Origin: Ktedonobacter sp. SOSP1-85
GTDB lineage: Bacteria; Chloroflexota; Ktedonobacteria; Ktedonobacterales; Ktedonobacteraceae
Assembly: GCF_016587415.1 (NCBI RefSeq)
Contig: NZ_BNJI01000001.1
Coordinates: forward strand, 3,573,501-3,637,500
Reading direction: 5' to 3'
Length of the DNA: 64,000 bases
A program made the position numbers and the translations under genes. Shown here one piece after another: positions 16,195 through 25,509 of the stretch. The notes beneath the pieces are model-generated. The model was not told where the DNA came from, did no database searches, and saw only the letters and a program-made list of their open reading frames with translations. Every line of letters starts with the position of its first letter. The first letter of the stretch is position 1.

Positions 16195-17001
16195 GTGCGA
16201 ACGCAGCGAAAAAGCTGGAGCGAAATCCAGCCATCACATATACTACAGCGTGTACTCAAGACCGGTGCCCTGGCGCTACTAGGCGTACTCTCGATTGGTG
16301 TTGCCCTGGGACTCTCCATGCAGAATGTCCAGGTCGCAGCCGCCGAGGCGTCTCAGTGTGCCAGCGTGGAGAGCGCAAGCCAGCAGCACCTGTCAGATCA
16401 ACACGCCCAATCTTCTCAACACTCCTCCCGCAATCAACTTGTATGCCATAACAATGGAAAAACAGCGCCATACCAGAACGGGTTTCTCAAGGCTGCCGAT
16501 GCGGAGGAGGGCGTGGACAACGCCGGGAAGGGAGAGAATGCGCAGCCTTATTTACAATCCCTATCATTGCAACACAACAGGGGAGGAGGGCCACAACAGC
16601 CCTCATTTATCAGCCAGTTCCCCTGGTTTGACTCGGATGATGAGATAGACTACAACAGCTTCCCCTTTGGAACCTGTACCTGGTATGCCAATAAACGTTT
16701 CCATGACCTCTACGGATACTATGTCCCATGGAGCCACGGTGGCGCCATGGCCTGGCAATGGGCCGACCGCGCGGCCGAATCAGGCTGGAACGTCTCCTCA
16801 GCTCCCACTGAGGGAGCCATTATCGTGCTCCAGGGTGGCGTGCAAGGTTCAGGCGGAGCAGGCCACGTCGGAGTCGTAGAGCAGGTTCTAGACGATGGAT
16901 CAGTGATCGCCAGCTCCATGAACTGGCAACCTAATCCACGCGCCGTCTCTTACCAGCATTACTACCCCGGCCGGGGTGTATCTTTTGTCAGCCCCCAATA
17001 A
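16195..17001 (+). CDS. Secreted CHAP-domain peptidoglycan hydrolase
   Basis: 268 residues, GTG start after GAGGAACTGGATATA. A hydrophobic signal/anchor at residues 24-52 ('TGALALLGVLSIGVALGLSM') is followed by a Gln/Ser/His-rich linker and a C-terminal CHAP domain from about residue 155. The catalytic Cys is in 'FPFGTCTWYANKR' and the His in 'GGAGHVGVVEQV'. CHAP enzymes cleave amide or peptide bonds in peptidoglycan. It is a stand-alone gene with a long, structured leader. Confidence 0.88.
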   Translation: MRTQRKSWSEIQPSHILQRVLKTGALALLGVLSIGVALGLSMQNVQVAAAEASQCASVESASQQHLSDQHAQSSQHSSRNQLVCHNNGKTAPYQNGFLKAADAEEGVDNAGKGENAQPYLQSLSLQHNRGGGPQQPSFISQFPWFDSDDEIDYNSFPFGTCTWYANKRFHDLYGYYVPWSHGGAMAWQWADRAAESGWNVSSAPTEGAIIVLQGGVQGSGGAGHVGVVEQVLDDGSVIASSMNWQPNPRAVSYQHYYPGRGVSFVSPQ

Positions 17002-17127
17002 AAAACTATATATAGCCAAACTATAAATGGCCAAACTACCTTTCTTATGCTTGCCCGCGCGAGAGAGGTAGCCCCTATAAATGGCTGTCGTATCGAGACC
17101 CCCATGCACCTTCTTTTTTGCAGGAAA

Positions 17128-17168
17128 GAGGCAGACTGTACCCGGCTTCGCCAGGCACAATCTGCCTC
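17128..17168 (+). terminator. Imperfect hairpin downstream of CHAP gene
   Basis: GAGGCAGA (17128-17135) pairs with TCTGCCTC (17161-17168), with further inner pairing around CGGCTTCGCC. It lies 130 nt after the stop codon and before the tRNA. Confidence 0.45.
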
Positions 17169-17240
17169 TCCCTCTTCCCTTAAATACCCCACAAAACCTA
17201 TTGAACGATGATTGACGAGTATGGTATCATTGAAGGCGAT

Positions 17241-17313
17241 GGGCCTGTAGCTCAGTGGATAGAGCAAGCGTTTCCTAAACGCTGTGTCGGAGGTTCGAGT
17301 CCTCTCAGGCCCA
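17241..17313 (+). tRNA. tRNA-Arg (CCT anticodon)
   Basis: 73-nt cloverleaf: acceptor GGGCCTG/CAGGCCC with discriminator A, D-arm AGCTCAGTGGATAGAGC, anticodon stem AGCGT/ACGCT with loop TTCCTAA (anticodon CCT), T-arm GAGG-TTCGAGT-CCTC. CCA is not encoded. T-run follows. Reads AGG codons. Confidence 0.95.
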
Positions 17314-17428
17314 CTTTTCCACAATTCATCCACATCTTTTCCACACATGCCCCTTTCTGAAGAAATCGCGTCTACATAGTATAATATCCACATCTAACAA
17401 AAGCCCTTACAGCGCAAAGGATATTTTC

Positions 17429-17803
17429 ATGAGTGATGGGTCCGCCCAGGATATGGTCTTTCCTTCCTCCCTTCGTATCGAGGATCAGGAGTTCCGCCTC
17501 GAAGATCGCACTGCCACCGACGTTATCTACCATACCACCAGCCTGGCGAAGATCGCCGGTCACTACATCGGCCTCCTGCTGGTCTTCTCCTTCAACGAGG
17601 GCTGGCATGTCGGCCTCCTCCTCGAAAAAGACCCTCTCGCCTTCTTCGATGGCATCTTTGCCAGCGCCGAGGATGCCGTAGACATGGCCACAACCTTCAT
17701 GACCCATCCCGCCAACATCCAGAATATCGTCAAGATGAGCCACCGCGTCAAAGACCCCCAGGTCCTCATGATCGAGTGCCTCTCGCCTGACACATCGGAT
17801 TAA
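17429..17803 (+). CDS. Conserved-looking small protein, unknown
   Basis: 124 residues, ATG at 17429 after AAGGATATTTTC. Mixed alpha/beta composition without membrane or signal segments: 'GLLLVFSFNEGWHVGLLLEK', 'SAEDAVDMATTFMTH'. Begins 115 nt after the tRNA. I do not recognise the family. Confidence 0.6.
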   Translation: MSDGSAQDMVFPSSLRIEDQEFRLEDRTATDVIYHTTSLAKIAGHYIGLLLVFSFNEGWHVGLLLEKDPLAFFDGIFASAEDAVDMATTFMTHPANIQNIVKMSHRVKDPQVLMIECLSPDTSD

Positions 17804-17928
17804 ATTCTTCAGCGTTTTTTCAGCAAAAACCTCCTGATATTTCAATCCAGCTTGCTATGCTTGCTCTCGAAGGCAAGACCACACCTGTTCTCTTGTCTGT
17901 AAACCTATCAAGGAGGAAATACTATCCT

Positions 17929-18747
17929 ATGTCACACGAGCAAAACCCTGAGGTCGAGAACAGTACGTCTCTCGACAAGATTAGTCCGCGCCCACCTCGC
18001 TTTAGGCCAGTTCATCTCTACGCCCTGGTGAGCACATGCCTGATGCTCGCGGCCTTCGTCGCAGGCGGCATCTTTATGCACACGGCTCAGGCCTCTACCA
18101 ATGCTTCTCTTCTAGCTAACACGAACCTGGTTGATCTCTCCAAGTGCAATCCGGGGAAGCAGCCCGATCCCAATACCGTACATGTGCTCGGTACGATTAC
18201 CGCCATCAACGGCTCCTCGCTTACCCTGCGCCGCTATGACAATGGGGCGACTGTCTCGGTCACCACAACCTCTTCTACAGGGTATGGGAGCAAGCTGGCG
18301 GGCAAGGCCATCTCATCTCAAGATTTGAAGGTTGGTGACTTTATCCAGGCCGATGCCGTATATAGTGCTGATAAGGCTCTGACCGCCCAATCTATCACGG
18401 TTGTGTCGCCACCCTCCTCCAGCGAGAAAAAGCCCTCTTCCGAGAGCGATAAGCAGAAGCTCGAAGGTTCGGCCAAAACTAACCAGATCGGCATCGTGGG
18501 ACGCATTACCGCGATCCATGGGGCAACGCTTACGGTAAGCGGTTATAAGAATAGCAAGACCTATACCGTCAATACTAGTACCAGCACCGAGTTCGCGAGC
18601 AAAATCGCAGGCCACTCGATCTCCCTGAGCAAATTGAAGGTTGGCGATTTTATCATGGCAGATGGTACGCTAGCTAGCAATGGTTCACTGGATGCTCGCG
18701 AGGTGGTTGTCGGACCACTCCCCTCGGACGTTCCAGCCTGCAAGTAG
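17929..18747 (+). CDS. Membrane-anchored protein with two DUF5666-like repeats
   Basis: 272 residues from the ATG at 17929 (CAAGGAGGAAATAC upstream). One membrane helix at about residues 28-50 ('LYALVSTCLMLAAFVAGGIF') then two copies of a ~75-residue beta module: 'VLGTITAINGSSLTLRRY...DLKVGDFIQAD' and 'IVGRITAIHGATLTVSGY...KLKVGDFIMAD', which fit DUF5666 (OB-fold-like, extracytoplasmic). A Ser/Lys-rich linker joins them. It precedes an OmpR-type two-component system by ~190 nt; it may be a sensor accessory or a target, by context only. Confidence 0.75.
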   Translation: MSHEQNPEVENSTSLDKISPRPPRFRPVHLYALVSTCLMLAAFVAGGIFMHTAQASTNASLLANTNLVDLSKCNPGKQPDPNTVHVLGTITAINGSSLTLRRYDNGATVSVTTTSSTGYGSKLAGKAISSQDLKVGDFIQADAVYSADKALTAQSITVVSPPSSSEKKPSSESDKQKLEGSAKTNQIGIVGRITAIHGATLTVSGYKNSKTYTVNTSTSTEFASKIAGHSISLSKLKVGDFIMADGTLASNGSLDAREVVVGPLPSDVPACK

Positions 18748-18817
18748 CCCAGCAAGTAATAACGCCGTTTTCTAGGACAATGACGCTACCAAGGCGCGCG
18801 CCTACTTCTAGTACCTG

Positions 18818-18910
18818 ATATGTAGAAGCGTGCTTTAGCAGCGTCGTGCACCTACCAAGGCACGTATCTACATATGGTCATCATATGTAGACGCGTGCTT
18901 TAGCAGCGTT
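18818..18910. repeat. Repeat family A, one direct copy and one inverted pair
   Basis: A family A copy begins at 18818. A reversed part-copy (18857-18877) and a direct copy (18880-18910) face each other and form a hairpin around GTCAT. The hairpin ends about 25 nt before the response regulator ATG, so it may affect that gene's leader. Confidence 0.75.
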
Positions 18911-18935
18911 TACATATCAAACAAAATGAGGTCAT

Positions 18936-19640
18936 ATGGTATCTTCTCCCGAAGCACAAGAGCACAGGCCCACCATCTTGCTCGTCGATGACGAGCGGCA
19001 GATTATTGAGTTTTTGCGCATGGGCTTCGAGTATGAGGGCTTTACTGTGCATGTAGCCATGACTGGCCACGAGGCCCTGCAAGCCGTGGAAAGGCACAAG
19101 CCAGATATTGTGATCCTCGACCTTATGCTCCCCGGCCTGGATGGTATGGCCGTTGCGCAACAACTTCACGGCATCTACGATACCGCCATTATCATGCTGA
19201 CGGCCCGCGAGGAGGTGGAGGATCGCGTGGCTGGCCTTGAGCTAGGGGCCGACGATTATGTGACCAAGCCCTTTGCCTTCAAAGAACTCCTGGCTCGTGT
19301 ACGCGCAGTCCTTCGACGACGCGGCTTGCAGCTTGGCAATGTGCTGGTCTTTCAGGATATCACGCTTAACCGCACCACCCGTGTCGTACGCCGTGGTACA
19401 CGCGAAATAGAGCTGACTCCGCGCGAGTTTGAGCTTCTTGAGCTATTTCTCTCTCATCCCCGCCAGGTGCTGACGCGCAACGCCATCCTGGCGCGTATCT
19501 GGGGCTACAACTATGTCGGTGATGATAACGTCATTGAGGTCTATGTTAAACACCTGCGGGAGAAACTTCAGGATCTCCCTCCCCAACTACTGCAAACCGT
19601 GCGTGGCGTTGGCTATGTCCTGCGCGAAGTGAAAAGCTGA
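18936..19640 (+). CDS. OmpR/PhoB-family response regulator
   Basis: 234 residues. Receiver domain with acidic pocket 'LLVDDER', phospho-acceptor Asp62 in 'IVILDLMLPGLDG' and Lys in 'YVTKPFAFKELLARV'. C-terminal winged helix with 'ELTPREFELLELFLSHP' and 'VYVKHLREKL', ending 'TVRGVGYVLR'. ATG at 18936 after GAGGTCAT. It is 9 nt upstream of its histidine kinase gene, a standard two-component operon. Confidence 0.96.
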   Translation: MVSSPEAQEHRPTILLVDDERQIIEFLRMGFEYEGFTVHVAMTGHEALQAVERHKPDIVILDLMLPGLDGMAVAQQLHGIYDTAIIMLTAREEVEDRVAGLELGADDYVTKPFAFKELLARVRAVLRRRGLQLGNVLVFQDITLNRTTRVVRRGTREIELTPREFELLELFLSHPRQVLTRNAILARIWGYNYVGDDNVIEVYVKHLREKLQDLPPQLLQTVRGVGYVLREVKS

Positions 19641-19649
19641 GGTGATCCT

Positions 19650-21176
19650 ATGCGCCGCTTCTCCGGGCTCTCTCTCTGGCTCAATCGCCTTCCCCTGCGC
19701 TGGCGTGTGGCTCTCGTCTCCTTTGGTCTGCTGGCGCTAATCTTGATTACGATGGGTATTGTGGTTTCAAGCGTCGAGGAACAGGTGCTCCTCTCCAACC
19801 AGCTCAGCACGCTTAACACTCAGGCGAGCATTCTGATCCAAACTTCAGGTGACCAGTCTAATACCCTTGCTAATTTTCAGCCTCTCTCGAAGGGTATGGC
19901 GGGCAAAATCGCTGGGAGCGCGCAAAACTTTGTTGATAAAAGCACCCTCGTGACGCTTCTCTCGCCCGATGGTCATCTGCTGGCTCAGAGCGACGGGAGA
20001 ACGAATTCCACATATCTCTTTAGCTCCGAGCAGGAGCAACAATTACTACAGCAGTTGCACAAACAGGGCCATGCCGACATGATTGCGACCGCTCCCAACG
20101 GACAGCGCGAACTGGTGGTGCGTTATAGCATTTTGGCGATGGATAAGCAAAGCATGACTTATGCCGGGGGTATCCTGCAACTTCAAAGCTCAACCACTGT
20201 CATCGATAGCGCCGTCTCTTCTACACGCCTGCTCCTCTTTATCGCCATTGCTATCGGCCTCCTTGTGGCCGCTCTCCTGACATTACCCCTGATTCGCCAG
20301 GCTCTGCGCCCCCTGACCGAAATCGAGCGCGCCAGTATGCGTATCGCCAGTGGCGATCTCACTCAGCGCCTCTCCGAACCCCCAACCCAGGACGAGCTTG
20401 GCCGCCTGGCCACGGCCTTCAACAGTATGGTCATCCGCCTGGAGCACATGTTTGCGCGCCAGAAACAATTTGTGGCCGATGTCTCCCATGAGCTACGTAC
20501 CCCCCTAACGGGCCTGGGAGGAAGCCTGGAGATGCTGCTGTTGGAAGCCGACAATGGTGACGCGGCGGCTAAACGCCGCCTGGTTCTTGGCATGTACAAC
20601 GAGGTCGAGCGTATGCAACGCCTGGTCTCTGACCTGCTCGTGCTCTCTCGCCTGGACGAAGGCCAGGTGAAACTCAGAAAGACCCACATCGATCTCTGCC
20701 AACTCCTGACCAATGTAAAAGAACAGGCCGATATTCTAGCTCAAGGTCAGCATATTACTCTTGATCTGCCCAAACAACCCCTCTCCATTGAAGGCGATAG
20801 CGACCAGTTGCGTCGCGTCTTCCTCAACCTTGTTGAGAATGCCATCAAGTTTACCCCTCCTGGTGGAGATATCACTCTGCGCGCCCTGAGTAAACAATGC
20901 GAGGATCTCTCTCTGGCCTGCGTAGAAATCACCGATACCGGCCTTGGCATTCCCACCTCAGCTCTCCCCCACATCTTTGATCGCTTCTATCGCGTCGATC
21001 AAGCCCGCACACGCACCACCGCCCAGAGTGGTAGCGGCCTGGGCCTCTCCATCGCCCAGGGCCTGGTCCGTGCCCACGGCGGTACCATCACCCTCACCAG
21101 CACCCCCAACCAGGGCACCACCTTAACCCTCCAATTTCCCACGAATCAGCGGGTAGGAAACCAGGTGATGCCGTGA
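19650..21176 (+). CDS. Two-component sensor histidine kinase
   Basis: 508 residues. Membrane helix 1 at ~20-42, an extracytoplasmic sensor of ~145 residues, helix 2 at ~190-212, HAMP, then HisKA with phospho-His in 'FVADVSHELRTPLTGLG' and HATPase boxes 'NLVENAIKFTPPGG', 'DTGLGIP' and 'GSGLGLSIAQGLV'. Partner of the preceding OmpR regulator. The signal is unknown; the sensor has no recognised ligand domain. Confidence 0.96.
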   Translation: MRRFSGLSLWLNRLPLRWRVALVSFGLLALILITMGIVVSSVEEQVLLSNQLSTLNTQASILIQTSGDQSNTLANFQPLSKGMAGKIAGSAQNFVDKSTLVTLLSPDGHLLAQSDGRTNSTYLFSSEQEQQLLQQLHKQGHADMIATAPNGQRELVVRYSILAMDKQSMTYAGGILQLQSSTTVIDSAVSSTRLLLFIAIAIGLLVAALLTLPLIRQALRPLTEIERASMRIASGDLTQRLSEPPTQDELGRLATAFNSMVIRLEHMFARQKQFVADVSHELRTPLTGLGGSLEMLLLEADNGDAAAKRRLVLGMYNEVERMQRLVSDLLVLSRLDEGQVKLRKTHIDLCQLLTNVKEQADILAQGQHITLDLPKQPLSIEGDSDQLRRVFLNLVENAIKFTPPGGDITLRALSKQCEDLSLACVEITDTGLGIPTSALPHIFDRFYRVDQARTRTTAQSGSGLGLSIAQGLVRAHGGTITLTSTPNQGTTLTLQFPTNQRVGNQVMP

Positions 21177-21214
21177 AACACGTTGACGCCATGTCTTGAA
21201 ATTGTATGTACCAA

Positions 21215-21799
21215 CTACTCCACAGCCACGTCAGCCTTGGCTCGCCTCTCTCTGGCAATCTTGCGCCCCGCCAGGATAATCCACGTCGGAATCAAAACCA
21301 GCGAGGGCAGCAACCCGATAAAATGCGTTGGATCAAACGGCGCGACGAAAGAGTAGCCACCCAGGACCGCGGCCAGGAGCAGCCCCACAACACGCATCGC
21401 CCCCTTCTGTCTCCACGAGGCCGTGGCGAACCAGACCGCCGCCGAAATGTGCCCGCCATACTTCAACGCGATATACGTCGCATGTGGCACACCATTCAAC
21501 TGCATGATCTCAGTTGCCATGTCAATCGCGATCCAGCTATAGCCCGCTGCCTTCCCCCATCTCGGACCCGGCAGCGCATCCACAACCGGCAGCAACGTCA
21601 TATGCGTCGCGATCCCCAACACACAAAATACCTCACTTAACAACGGCGCCCCACTCGGACTCGCATCCCGCAATGCCGGAACAAAAAAAGCCAGCAAACG
21701 CACGATCCAGAGTCCCGCCGAAATATATGCCACCCGCCCCACTACCCGCCTCGTCTTATCCGCAACAACCTCAGACTGCTCAACATAAGTACTCATCAT
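21215..21799 (-). CDS. Multi-pass membrane protein, unknown
   Basis: About 195 residues from the ATG at 21799 (AAGGATGGC upstream; earlier in-frame codons run through family A repeats and are unlikely). Five or six hydrophobic helices, e.g. 'VFCVLGIATHMTLLPVVDAL', 'VVGLLLAAVLGGYSF', 'FIGLLPSLVLIPTWIILAG'. Basic C terminus. Convergent with the kinase gene, 38 nt apart. No family recognised. Confidence 0.65.
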   Translation of the reverse strand: MMSTYVEQSEVVADKTRRVVGRVAYISAGLWIVRLLAFFVPALRDASPSGAPLLSEVFCVLGIATHMTLLPVVDALPGPRWGKAAGYSWIAIDMATEIMQLNGVPHATYIALKYGGHISAAVWFATASWRQKGAMRVVGLLLAAVLGGYSFVAPFDPTHFIGLLPSLVLIPTWIILAGRKIARERRAKADVAVE

Positions 21800-21910
21800 G
21801 CCATCCTTGCTATAAAAAGAAATATATACATCGATAACAGTATAACGCATGAAAAGCTGCCTGCCAAGCTGAAAAATTTCAATAACATGTGTGAACTCCT
21901 CCGTCCCATA

Positions 21911-22001
21911 ATATGTAGACGCGTACTTTAGTAGCGTCGCCCCCCTCTTCAGCATTGTGACCCGTCCCATAATATGTAGACGCGTACTTTAGTAGCGTCG
22001 C
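21911..22001. repeat. Repeat family A, two direct copies
   Basis: Copies at 21911-21940 and 21972-22001, each preceded by CCGTCCCATA and followed by CCCCCC; about 61 bp apart. They lie between divergent genes, in the likely promoter region of both. Confidence 0.8.
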
Positions 22002-22138
22002 CCCCCACGCAGCCCCCTACCCTGAAACTTTTCTGTTTTTCCGATAGTAATAAGATAGAACAGAACAATATCCCATGCGTGGCGAGGGGTACGCTATCAT
22101 CTTCCCGCCTTCGCCCAAAGAGCAAAGGAAAAGCACGT

Positions 22139-23866
22139 ATGGCCACGAAAAATCCAGAGGAACAAACTCCCCCATCTCAAGTCGATGACATCCAGCCCGG
22201 TATGTCAGTCGCGGCCACCGAGGGCGATCTGGGCGAAGAGGATGTTAGCAAACCGAAGGTTGAGCAAGTCGTACGCGATAGCCAGGGCCGCGTCCAAAAA
22301 CTCCTCGTGCGTAAGGGTACCGTTTTCCATAAGCAATTAGAGATTCCCGCCGACCGCGTTCAACAGGTCGATGCACCAGACTCCCCTCACGATAGCCATA
22401 ATCCTGGCACGGTGACACTCGACATTGATAAGAACGAATCTAAACGTCTAACTGCTCAGGGCCGCGAGCAGATCGAGACCGAGGCCGAGCACCAGCAAGA
22501 GAACGACCTGTTCGACGAGCTTGAAGAGCATATCCCTACCGCTGAAGGCCTGCGCCAGATGGAGGCACATCCCGGTATCGACGCTGAAGCGGCCCGAGAT
22601 GTGGAGGAGCAAACTTCTCAGAAGGGTGGTAAAGCCAGCCTGTTACGCATGCTTGGCCCCGGCTTCCTGAGCGGCATGGCCGGTAATGATGCCTCAGCCG
22701 TTGGCGCCTACTCGCTTGATGGCGCCCAGGTTGGACTCGCGCACCTCTGGCTAATGCTGCTGGCGACGCCCCTCTACCAGGCGGTCCAGTATAGCTGTTC
22801 TCAAATCGGCCGCGCCACTGGCCAGGGCCTGGGCGAGGTACTGCGAACTCACTATGGTCGCCGCGTGGCTATCCTGGCCTCGCTGGTGCTGATTAGCGCT
22901 AATGTGGCGCTGATTACTGCTGACCTGGTCGCGGTCAGTAGCGGCTTTGAACTCCTCACGGGTTTACGCATCAATTGGATCTGGTTTGTCATTCCCGTGG
23001 CCCTTATCCTCTGGTACCTGTCCGTCTATAGCAACTTTGAGTCCATCAAGAAGGTCTTTCTTGTGATGAGCCTGGCCTTTGTGGTCTACCTCGTGACCTC
23101 CGTCCTCTCAAAGCCGGTCTGGAGCGCGGTCCTTTTTAATACCTTTGTGCCCCACGTTGGACTCTCCTTCGATAGCATCAGTAGCGCCGTGGCCCTACTA
23201 GGTGCCACCATCTCGCCCTATACGATCTATTGGCAGATGCAGGGCGAGAAAGAGGAGAAACGCCTGGGCAAGACGAAGCGTCAGCAATCACGCTACGCGG
23301 CCCTCGATATCGCCCTGGGAGCCGTGAGTGGTAACCTGGTCGCCTACTGTATTATTCTGACTGCCGCGACTACCCTCTTTACTCACCACAAGACGATTCA
23401 AACCGCTTCAGATGCGGCAGTCGCGCTCACTCCCATCCTCGGACCCTACGCCACCTACCTCTTCGCGATTGGCTTCATTGGCGCGGGCCTGGTCGCGATT
23501 CCCGTCCTGCTCGCCAGTACATCCTATGCCGTGGCAGGCACCTTCGGCTGGCCCGTGGGCCTCTCCAAGAAGCCCTGGCAGCGCGAAGGTTTCTACCTCA
23601 TCCTTACCTGCGCGCTAGTGGTAAGCCTGGTCCTGGCCCTCTGCCACTTCGATCCCATCACCCTACTCTTCTGGGCCAATATCCTCAATGGCGTCTTAAC
23701 CCCCATCCTGGTCATCTACCTGCTCATCATCGGCAATAGCCGCAAGGTAATGAAGCAGCAGCGCCTGAACTGGCTGACCAATACCGGCCTCATTATTACA
23801 ACCCTGGTCCTCACCACAGCCGCCCTCCTCCTCTTCTACGGCCTCCTGACCGGCCAGGGCCATTAA
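22139..23866 (+). CDS. NRAMP-family divalent metal transporter with N-terminal PRC-barrel-like domain, divergent metal site
   Basis: 575 residues from ATG 22139 (AAAGGAAAAGCACGT upstream). Residues ~15-90 look like a PRC-barrel/DUF2171 module ('GMSVAATEGDLGEED', 'VQKLLVRKG'); then an acidic linker, then ~11 helices of the NRAMP fold starting 'LGPGFLSGMAGNDASAVGAY'. The canonical helix 1 DPGN is replaced by NDAS, and the helix 6 'ATIMPH' by 'GATISPYTIYW', so the Met and His that ligate Mn/Fe in MntH are absent. Substrate may be Mg or something else; this is inference. Confidence 0.85.
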   Translation: MATKNPEEQTPPSQVDDIQPGMSVAATEGDLGEEDVSKPKVEQVVRDSQGRVQKLLVRKGTVFHKQLEIPADRVQQVDAPDSPHDSHNPGTVTLDIDKNESKRLTAQGREQIETEAEHQQENDLFDELEEHIPTAEGLRQMEAHPGIDAEAARDVEEQTSQKGGKASLLRMLGPGFLSGMAGNDASAVGAYSLDGAQVGLAHLWLMLLATPLYQAVQYSCSQIGRATGQGLGEVLRTHYGRRVAILASLVLISANVALITADLVAVSSGFELLTGLRINWIWFVIPVALILWYLSVYSNFESIKKVFLVMSLAFVVYLVTSVLSKPVWSAVLFNTFVPHVGLSFDSISSAVALLGATISPYTIYWQMQGEKEEKRLGKTKRQQSRYAALDIALGAVSGNLVAYCIILTAATTLFTHHKTIQTASDAAVALTPILGPYATYLFAIGFIGAGLVAIPVLLASTSYAVAGTFGWPVGLSKKPWQREGFYLILTCALVVSLVLALCHFDPITLLFWANILNGVLTPILVIYLLIIGNSRKVMKQQRLNWLTNTGLIITTLVLTTAALLLFYGLLTGQGH

Positions 23867-23937
23867 AAAGTGGATAATAAAAACACAGTGGTGCCCTCGC
23901 ATGCGAGGGCACCACTGTGTTTTTATTATCCACTTTT
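23866..23937. terminator. Perfect 72 bp palindrome, bidirectional terminator
   Basis: Arms 23866-23901 and 23902-23937 are exactly complementary with no spacer (CTCGCATGCGAG at the centre). It includes the last base of the NRAMP stop codon at one end and the first bases of the opposing gene's stop at the other. T-runs on both sides suit termination in both directions. Confidence 0.88.
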
Positions 23938-24700
23938 ACTTCTTTTTAAGCGTCTGGTTGATCTGCTTCAGATCGCTGGTGGCCTTTTGCAGGTCGCTCT
24001 GGATGGTCTTCTCATCGCTTTTCAGTGTGTTGAGCTGCCCCTCATAGACGCTGCGATTAGTATTGAAGTTGGCCGGGGTCATGTTAGGGAGGATAGCCTT
24101 CGCCCCATCAATCAGAGGCGTGACGGCCGCCAACTGCGCCTTGTAGTCATTGTACAGGCTGTTCAACTGATCCTTCTTATCTGCGGGCGCTTTATCGATG
24201 CGGGCCTCAATCTTCGTTTTCATATCCGTGAGCTTATCATCGAGGGTCTTCTCGACGTCAAGGTGCAGCCTATGCTCATCGCGTGGTAGCACAACGGCAT
24301 AGATGCGGAACTGCTCATAAATGTTCTTCACATCCTGGCGCGCGGCCTGGGCATCGCTCTCGGCGTCCAGCTTGCTCTTCAGCGTATTGAGGCCATTCTT
24401 ATTGGTGCTCACATCATTTTTCAGGGCCTCGGCCTCGTCTTCGCCGATATGCTTCTTCTGCTGCAAGGTCTGCACCTTGGTGTCCAGGGCGCTGAGATCA
24501 GTCAGGCGCTCAGTGATACGCTGATCTCCAAAGGTAATCACACACTTTACATCCTTGACCCCACACTTCTGGGCATCAACATTCGTCGTGGCCGCGAAAG
24601 CCTGTGCCGGCAATGCCATACTCAACGAGAGCACCCCCAAACCAACCGCGAAACCAACACGACCCGAAAACCGGCGTACAAACTGCATTGGGCTGATCAT
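23936..24700 (-). CDS. Secreted coiled-coil protein
   Basis: About 254 residues (or 250 from the second Met). Signal peptide 'VGFAVGLGVLSLSMALPAQA' with cleavage near AFAA. The mature part is Lys/Asp/Leu-rich, with long heptad-like helices ('ALDTKVQTLQQKKHIGEDEA', 'LKSDEKTIQSDLQKATSDLK'), no catalytic motif, and two Cys near the N terminus. Probably a surface or periplasm-equivalent scaffold; function unknown. Convergent with the NRAMP gene. Confidence 0.75.
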   Translation of the reverse strand: MISPMQFVRRFSGRVGFAVGLGVLSLSMALPAQAFAATTNVDAQKCGVKDVKCVITFGDQRITERLTDLSALDTKVQTLQQKKHIGEDEAEALKNDVSTNKNGLNTLKSKLDAESDAQAARQDVKNIYEQFRIYAVVLPRDEHRLHLDVEKTLDDKLTDMKTKIEARIDKAPADKKDQLNSLYNDYKAQLAAVTPLIDGAKAILPNMTPANFNTNRSVYEGQLNTLKSDEKTIQSDLQKATSDLKQINQTLKKK

Positions 24701-24764
24701 ATCTTTAAACCGAATCCTTTCTCAAAAAACTCTTCTTCAGAGTGAATATAGGCTATGAACTTGG

Positions 24765-24843
24765 CCAACATACCGGTAGGGACCCGCTTTAGCGCGTCCA
24801 AAGACCAACATACCGGTAGGGACCCGCTTTAGCGCGTCCAAAG
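24765..24843. repeat. Repeat family B, two perfect 40-bp tandem copies
   Basis: CCAACATACCGGTAGGGACC then CGCTTTAGCGCGTCCAAAG, at 24765-24803 and 24805-24843. Related copies at 30146-30171, 30282-30305 (inverted) and 32912-32935. Followed by GCGATTAATCGC and CTGTAGGCGCAGCC, also seen near 32946. Confidence 0.8.
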
Positions 24844-24929
24844 GCGATTAATCGCCTGTAGGCGCAGCCTCAAAACTTTTCGAATGGACGCACTGGCTTC
24901 AACAGTAGCCGCGTACGCCAGTAGCGGGC

Positions 24930-25220
24930 TTAGGGAATAAACCCATTATCGCTGCCATGGGAACCACCATTGTTATCTGGAGACGTATCATTCGCCGATT
25001 GCATCAGGTTCTGAATCTGCTGATCATCGCTGCCATTATCGCTCGTCGTAGACTGATCAGACGTCGACTGACTGGACGTCGTCTGTGTGCTGCTCGTCGT
25101 CGTACCTGTGCTCGTACCCCTAGCATTACCTCCACACGCCACCAGCGTGCATGAGAGAATCAGCAACGCGCTCAAGACGAGAAGAAGGCTCAAGCGCCGT
25201 GCCTGCTTTTTCCAATTCAT
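24930..25220 (-). CDS. Small lipoprotein, Ser/Thr/Gln-rich
   Basis: 96 residues. Type II signal peptide with lipobox 'LVACGG' (lipidated Cys at about residue 29) and then a low-complexity Thr/Ser/Gln tail ending 'GGSHGSDNGFIP'. ATG at 25220 with AAGGAGCTGGCTG upstream. Probably membrane-anchored outside the cell. The lgt gene for its lipidation is at 42.5 kb. Confidence 0.7.
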   Translation of the reverse strand: MNWKKQARRLSLLLVLSALLILSCTLVACGGNARGTSTGTTTSSTQTTSSQSTSDQSTTSDNGSDDQQIQNLMQSANDTSPDNNGGSHGSDNGFIP

Positions 25221-25509
25221 CAGCCAGCTCCTTCATTTCCAAAAATTCTATCTATTCTCTTTTCGCAGAGCATAAACATATGCGTGGAATAAGCTTGTCG
25301 CCCGGGAACTTATTTCTCTGCCTACTTGTTTTCCCACCGACACTCTCGATTATAAAGCTGAGATTTCAAGAAAACATCAAGACGCAGTTAATCTTTACTC
25401 TGCAAATACTCTCGAATAAGTCATCCCCCCGCCAAAGCATCGTTCTTGCCATTTCCAAATGGTTCTGCTAGACTTTTTCCTAATATTGCAAGAGGAAGCA
25501 GGTTTTTTC

